Below are positions 53,390-57,552 of a stretch of DNA of 57,552 bases, one piece after another. The stretch's first letter is position 1. Each line of letters opens with the position of its first letter. Source of the DNA: an uncultured Nitrospirota bacterium (GTDB taxonomy: Bacteria; Nitrospinota; Nitrospinia; CAJXCL01); contig CAJXCL010000008.1 in the NCBI GenBank assembly GCA_913051775.1, forward strand, positions 1-57,552. The letters run 5' to 3'. The notes under the pieces are model-generated. The model was not told the DNA's origin, did not search any database, and was given only the letters and a program-made list of their open reading frames with translations. The position numbers and the translations under genes were made by a program.

Positions 53390-54271
53390 TTATTTTACAA
53401 TTTCCGTTCCCACACCTTTTTTAGTAAAAATCTCTAATAGCACAGCGTGTCTGAGTCTACCGTCTATTATATGAGTTTTTTTGACTCCTTTTGAGAGAGC
53501 TTTAATGCAGCTCTCTACTTTAGGCTGCATTCCATCAGAAATGGTTTTGTTTTTTATCAATTTTTGAGCATCTTTTTTATTAAGCGTACTGATTAGGTTC
53601 CCGGTTTTGTTCTTTATCCCTGCTATATTGGTCAACAGGATTAACTTTTCTGCTTTAAGAGCAGCCGCAACATGACTGGCAACAAAGTCCGCGTTAATAT
53701 TCAGGGTTTCTCCCTTTTTACTCATGCCTACAGGGGCGATAACAGGAATACGGTTCTTTTCCAGCAGCGATGATATAACAGAGTGATTCACAGAAGTAAT
53801 TTCTCCGACATGACCCAAATCGATGATTTCAGGTCGGTTCGTTTCAGGAGTGATACTTTTAAATTTGTGTTTCTTTGCCTGAATCATCTCACTTTCTTTA
53901 CCGCTTAATCCAGCCGCTTTTCCCCCGTGTTTATTGATGAGCGATACAATTTCCTTATTTACTTTTCCAGCCAGGACCTTTTCGATAATACCCATACTTT
54001 CGGCACAAGTAACCCTAAGTCCATTAACAAACTTTGATTTTATCCCCATTTTCCTCAATGTTTTTCCTATCTGTGGGCCGCCGCCGTGAACAATGACCGG
54101 GAATATCCCAATATACTTCATCAATACGATATCGAGAGCAAAGTTATCTTTCAGAGTCTTATTGATCATTGCATTGCCGCCGTATTTAATAACAATGATT
54201 TTTTTATAAAAAGTTTTTATATATGGCAGTGACTCTAAAAGAACATCTGCTTTTTTTATTAGTTTTTCCAT
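53390..54271 (-). CDS. argB: Acetylglutamate kinase
   Basis: This 293-residue amino-acid kinase phosphorylates N-acetylglutamate in arginine synthesis. It has IIVIKYGGNAM (about 25-35), FPVIVHGGGPQIGKTLRKMGI, FVNGLRVT (substrate Arg), GLSGKE, VAPVGMSKKGETLNINADFVAS and a C-terminal IIDGRLRHAVLLEIFTKKGVGTEI. Length is normal. No other arg gene is near. The 5' region contains a short CCTGACCCCCAATCCCTGA tract. Confidence 0.96.
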   Translation of the reverse strand: MEKLIKKADVLLESLPYIKTFYKKIIVIKYGGNAMINKTLKDNFALDIVLMKYIGIFPVIVHGGGPQIGKTLRKMGIKSKFVNGLRVTCAESMGIIEKVLAGKVNKEIVSLINKHGGKAAGLSGKESEMIQAKKHKFKSITPETNRPEIIDLGHVGEITSVNHSVISSLLEKNRIPVIAPVGMSKKGETLNINADFVASHVAAALKAEKLILLTNIAGIKNKTGNLISTLNKKDAQKLIKNKTISDGMQPKVESCIKALSKGVKKTHIIDGRLRHAVLLEIFTKKGVGTEIVK

Positions 54272-54668
54272 TATCTATATAATATAAAAAAAGGTTTTTT
54301 GCTGAGCCCTGACCCCCAATCCCTGAAAGCTGAATTAACATTTAGCCACAGAACATCGCGGAATTCCACAGATATTTTGTTTTAGTAATGTTTTTGTACT
54401 AGAAAGAATAGAGATGGCTAGAAAGAAAAATCAAGAAGGTTCAGAGAAAACAACCCTAATGAATATAAAGAATCAAAATTAAAATATTTAAAGCTTGATG
54501 TAGGAGATACTTAATCCCCCATTTCCCATATAAAGTTGTATTTTTTTCCTACTAATTATTGTATTATACGAACCTTGAATTTCATGGATCCAAAATAACA
54601 AGCAATGCAAGTTTACTTGCCTACCGGTAAATAGTATGTGGCGAGATTGAATGGGGAATATAAATTAA
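54272..54668. other. Leader region of the DEAD-box gene with small hairpins
   Basis: No gene is present. GCAAG (54607-54611) pairs with CTTGC (54616-54620) over a 4-base loop, and TACCGGTA (54622-54629) is a palindrome. Both are within 60 bases of the helicase start and could form an RNA structure in its leader. A repeat tract CCTGACCCCCAATCCC lies near 54308. Confidence 0.4.
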
Positions 54669-56246
54669 TTGATCGATTCATTTAAAAATTTAGGTTTATC
54701 TGAAAACACCTTGAAAGTCCTAAAACAAAAGGGCTTTGAAGAGCCGACCCCTATCCAGAAAAAAACGATACCGGCGGTCCTAAAGGGGGCCAAAGATGTC
54801 GTAGGACAAGCCCAGACAGGAACAGGCAAGACCGCAGCTTTTGGCCTGCCTATTATTGAGCTTCTTCAGGAGAGACTTGGAGTGGTACAGACCCTTGTCC
54901 TTACTCCCACTAGGGAATTGGCCATCCAGGTGGCGGAGGAAATTAATTCTCTGAAAGGAAAAAAAAGATTGAGCATCGTTCCTATTTACGGTGGACAATC
55001 TTTTGATCTTCAACTAAGAAGTTTGAAAAAAGGGGTCGATATTGTTGTGGGAACTCCGGGCAGGATATTGGATCATTTACGGCGACGCACTTTGAGGTTG
55101 GATAAAATATCTTTTCTGGTTTTGGATGAAGCTGACGAAATGCTCAATATGGGGTTTCTAGAAGATGTGACAGAAATAATGAAAAGCGCAGGACTTAATA
55201 GGCGAACCCTTCTGTTTTCAGCCACTATGCCCCAGGAAATAAGGCACATCTCTAAAAAATATATGGGGGAGCATGATGTCCTGAAGGTAAGCAAGGGGCA
55301 ACTTACCATAAGGCAAACGGACCAGATCTATTTTGAGGTTTCCCCCTCGGATAAGTTCGAGGCCCTATGCAGAATTATAGACATTGAAGAAGAGTTTTAT
55401 GGCCTTGTCTTTTGCAGGACAAAAATTGACACCGATACGATAGCCAACCATCTGGGAGAACGCGGCTATGACGCGGACGCTTTGCATGGAGATCTGTCGC
55501 AGGGACAGAGGGAAAAGATATTGAACAAGTTCAAAAAACGTCTTATTAATATTCTGGTAGCTACCGACGTAGCAGCAAGGGGATTAGACGTGCAGGATCT
55601 TACCCATGTCATCAACTTTTCTCTTCCCCAGGACCCGGAGTCGTATATTCATAGGATAGGGCGAACGGGCAGGGCGGGGAAAGAGGGGAATGCCATTACC
55701 TTTATAACGCCAGAAGAATATAGGAAACTGCAATTTATAAAAAGAGGGGCTAAAACGGATATCCGCAAAGCAAAATTGCCCAGGGTCAAAGACGTCATTA
55801 AAACAAAAAAAACAAGAATTAGAACAGACCTTGAGGGAATTGTGAAAAAAGAGCTCAGGCTTGAATTCCTAGAAATGTCTAAAGAGCTTCTAAAAGATAT
55901 AAAGCCGGAAAATATGGTGGCGGCCCTCCTTCAGTATTCCTTTCAGGATGTACTGGATGAAAGGAGTTATACGGAAATAGCGGATGCCGTTGTTGATAAA
56001 AAAGGGAAAACACGCCTTTTTATGAAACAGGGAAAACGTGACGGATTGACCCGTAAAAAGATGATAGATTTTGTTAGGGATAAATGCGGAGTAAAAAGCG
56101 GGAATGTCCGGGATATTCAGATCCTGGACAAGTTTTCTTTTTTAACCCTTTCTTTTCATGATGCAGAGATTTTATTGTCTCATTTCAAAAAACGGAAAAG
56201 TGGCCAAGGCACGCTTTTTTCAAAGGTCAGGAAAACCCGAAAGTAG
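54669..56246 (+). CDS. DEAD-box ATP-dependent RNA helicase (DeaD/CsdA-like)
   Basis: This 525-residue protein starts at TTG 54669, with GGGGA 12 bases upstream; no ATG start is available. RecA-like domain 1 has Q motif PTPIQKKTIPA, Walker A AQTGTGKT (about 50-57), PTRELA, DEAD (about 158) and SAT. Domain 2 has YIHRIGRTGRAGK. A C-terminal extension (about 370-520) ends in a DbpA-type RNA-binding fold (DIQILDKFSFLTLSFHDAE). It unwinds structured RNA in ribosome assembly or mRNA decay, and cold-shock use is typical of this group. Confidence 0.94.
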   Translation: MIDSFKNLGLSENTLKVLKQKGFEEPTPIQKKTIPAVLKGAKDVVGQAQTGTGKTAAFGLPIIELLQERLGVVQTLVLTPTRELAIQVAEEINSLKGKKRLSIVPIYGGQSFDLQLRSLKKGVDIVVGTPGRILDHLRRRTLRLDKISFLVLDEADEMLNMGFLEDVTEIMKSAGLNRRTLLFSATMPQEIRHISKKYMGEHDVLKVSKGQLTIRQTDQIYFEVSPSDKFEALCRIIDIEEEFYGLVFCRTKIDTDTIANHLGERGYDADALHGDLSQGQREKILNKFKKRLINILVATDVAARGLDVQDLTHVINFSLPQDPESYIHRIGRTGRAGKEGNAITFITPEEYRKLQFIKRGAKTDIRKAKLPRVKDVIKTKKTRIRTDLEGIVKKELRLEFLEMSKELLKDIKPENMVAALLQYSFQDVLDERSYTEIADAVVDKKGKTRLFMKQGKRDGLTRKKMIDFVRDKCGVKSGNVRDIQILDKFSFLTLSFHDAEILLSHFKKRKSGQGTLFSKVRKTRK

Positions 56247-56441
56247 AAATATGAGTTCTTTAATAAATCCGTATATTTTTATTCTGCAATAATATAAATA
56301 TTTTCTGTCTATCTCTCTGTTTTTTCTTGCTACATGTGCGAAAGAACTGGTTGGGGTTAATGTTAAGGGGAATTTTTGGAGAGTGTCCTTTCAGGACGGG
56401 GTGTGTTAAAAAAATATTTTTAAGTAATATATAGAGAGAAT

Positions 56442-57194
56442 TTACGAAGACAGGATGTTAATTTTATGAGCGAAATATCCTCCACCAAAACCATTGTCTA
56501 TATTGACAACCGCCACACCGGTCGCGCAACTGTTCAGCATGGTTAAAAGAGCTGCAACACCTTGAAAGCTGGCTCCGTATCCAATACTTGTTGGAACAGC
56601 TACAACAGGCTTTTCCACTAGGCCTCCTACCACACTGGCTAAAGCACCGTCCATACCGGCTACGACAACTATAACATTTGCTGCAAACAAAGATTCTTTT
56701 TTATCAAGAATTCTATGAATACCGGCCACTCCTACATCATAGATTTTTTCCACATTACTACCAAGCGTCTCAGCGGTAACAACCGCTTCTTCGGCTACAG
56801 GAATGTCGGAGGTTCCAGCGGATAAGACTAAAGCCTTGCCTTTCTTTTGTTTCTTTTTTTTTGTTGGGACTACAATTGCGCGCGCAAGTTCATTATATTG
56901 AGCCCGTGAGTTTATCTTTTTAATTCTTTTATAAATTTCCTTGTTGCCTCTCGTGGCCAGCAGGGTATCTCCTGCAGCTAAAATCTTTTTAGCAATAGAT
57001 GTAATTTGCGGTATGGATTTTCCTTCACAGTATATGACTTCCGGAAAACCTTTTCTTAAATTCCGGTGATGATCAATCCGGGCAAATCCCAAGTCTTCAT
57101 AAGGAAGCATTTTTAATTGCTCTAATGCCTTTTCAGGAGTGATCTTTCCTTTATGGAGACCGTTTAGTAGTTTTTTCAGAGAATCTTCGTTCAA
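56442..57194 (-). CDS. larB: Nickel pincer cofactor biosynthesis protein LarB
   Basis: This 250-residue protein carboxylates and hydrolyses nicotinic acid adenine dinucleotide in synthesis of the nickel-pincer nucleotide. It has an N-terminal helical part with LLNGLHKGKITPEKALEQLK, a central PEVIYCEGKSIPQITSIAKKIL block, and a PurE-like C-terminal domain (about 118-250) with LSAGTSDIPVAEEAVVTAE, VVAGMDGALASVVGGLVEKPVVAVPTSIGYGASFQGV and NIDNGFGGGY. No larA, larC or larE is in the window, so the remaining cofactor genes must lie elsewhere. Confidence 0.94.
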   Translation of the reverse strand: MNEDSLKKLLNGLHKGKITPEKALEQLKMLPYEDLGFARIDHHRNLRKGFPEVIYCEGKSIPQITSIAKKILAAGDTLLATRGNKEIYKRIKKINSRAQYNELARAIVVPTKKKKQKKGKALVLSAGTSDIPVAEEAVVTAETLGSNVEKIYDVGVAGIHRILDKKESLFAANVIVVVAGMDGALASVVGGLVEKPVVAVPTSIGYGASFQGVAALLTMLNSCATGVAVVNIDNGFGGGYFAHKINILSS

Positions 57195-57304
57195 TCTTTC
57201 TCCTAATAAATATTTTAGATTATCAGGTATATTATATTAGAATATAGCTGTAAACCAAAATGCAAATTATGGTTGCTCAATATCACATGGCAAGAGATAG
57301 AATT

Positions 57305-57552
57305 ATGAAATTTAAAGTGTGTGAAAAAGAAAAGGATGTTCGGGTAGATCTTTTTTTATCACAAAAAAATATCGGGTTTTCAAGATCCCAGATTAAAAAA
57401 ATTATAGATGATGGGTTTGTCCTTTCCGGAACGCATTCTCTGAAAGCGAAATACAGGGTCAAGAATGGAGAGCATATTAAAGTTATTATGCCGCCTACAA
57501 GAAAGCTGAATGTGGAAGCGGAGAATATTCCTCTTGATGTTGTTTATGAAGA
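57305..57552 (+). CDS. N-terminal part of an RluA/RluD-family pseudouridine synthase (3' truncated)
   Basis: The frame from ATG 57305 runs off the window and gives 82 residues with an S4 RNA-binding domain: DVRVDLFLSQKNIGFSRSQIKKIIDDGFVLSGT, then LKAKYRVKNGEHIKVIMPP, followed by the PLDVVYED-type linker start seen in RluD-type enzymes. An in-frame ATG at 57260 would add 15 residues, so the start is uncertain. The catalytic domain lies beyond the edge. Confidence 0.88.
   Translation, partial: MKFKVCEKEKDVRVDLFLSQKNIGFSRSQIKKIIDDGFVLSGTHSLKAKYRVKNGEHIKVIMPPTRKLNVEAENIPLDVVYE

Noticed and set aside
53215-53424. 69-codon frame between the membrane protein and argB
   Set aside because: It translates R repeat DNA and overlaps argB.

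Overview
The window is A+T-rich DNA from a diderm, probably anaerobic bacterium. The support for this is a lipid A-type glycosyltransferase operon with a LpxB N-terminal-domain protein, several lipoprotein or Sec-type signal sequences, a pyruvate:ferredoxin-type oxidoreductase split over two genes, a GlcF-like two-[4Fe-4S] protein and several radical-SAM or Fe-S proteins. A sigma-54 activator with a near-consensus sigma-54 promoter, a hemE/hemH/hemG set and a chlorite-dismutase-family protein would suit an anammox-type planctomycete, a deltaproteobacterium or a Nitrospirota-like lineage. The sequence alone does not decide between them. No rRNA, tRNA, CRISPR array or intact transposase was seen.

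Layout. 0-5.7 kb: the tail of a gene, two tandem paralogous small proteins of unknown function downstream of a sigma-54 activator and a good -24/-12 promoter, two decayed genes (a Bcp-type peroxiredoxin and the C-terminal half of a peptidase-like protein), and a lipoprotein. 6.1-9.7 kb: a six-gene membrane-stress operon (coiled-coil membrane protein, K+ channel with RCK domains, J-domain protein, YbjN-like protein, PspA, DUF4178). 10-14 kb: a TPR protein, a repeat-rich spacer, a small membrane protein and two MacB/FtsX-type permeases. 13.9-25.6 kb: hemG and hemH, then a G+C-richer NAD(P)-binding/DUF2867 gene between 37-bp direct repeats, then a sugar block (aldose epimerase, 1075-aa kinase/nucleotidyltransferase fusion, DUF362), then hemE. 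26-30 kb: 2-oxoacid:ferredoxin oxidoreductase and def. 30-35 kb: a COG1313 radical SAM protein, a SagB-type reductase with a DUF4405-like membrane partner, and uvrC. 35-43 kb: uvrA, a metallophosphoesterase, a DJ-1 protein, and a CPBP/GT2/ArnT/LpxB-N envelope block. 43-50 kb: a GlcF-like protein, a small Cys-rich protein, an LsrF/DhnA-type aldolase, cobB, a zinc dehydrogenase, DUF423 and a chlorite-dismutase-family (HemQ-like) protein. 50.7-57.5 kb: a spermidine-synthase-like membrane protein, argB, a DEAD-box helicase, larB and the start of an RluA-type pseudouridine synthase.

The most striking feature is a dispersed repeat of about 100-150 bp (called R here, nine copies) with palindromic segments. 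It lies in intergenic spacers and also inside uvrC and cobB. In both genes it is in the same orientation and the same reading frame, adding a peptide with the shared core ELPPWR to otherwise intact enzymes. This resembles the coding-compatible palindromic elements known from Rickettsia, but the sequence looks unrelated. A second family (F2, four copies) often lies beside R copies or at gene ends, and one F2 copy supplies the stop codon of cobB.

Functionally, hemE, hemH, hemG and the HemQ-like protein could together carry out the late steps of heme synthesis by the coproporphyrin route. The Psp-type operon and the lipid A block point to envelope maintenance. The rest is mostly housekeeping.
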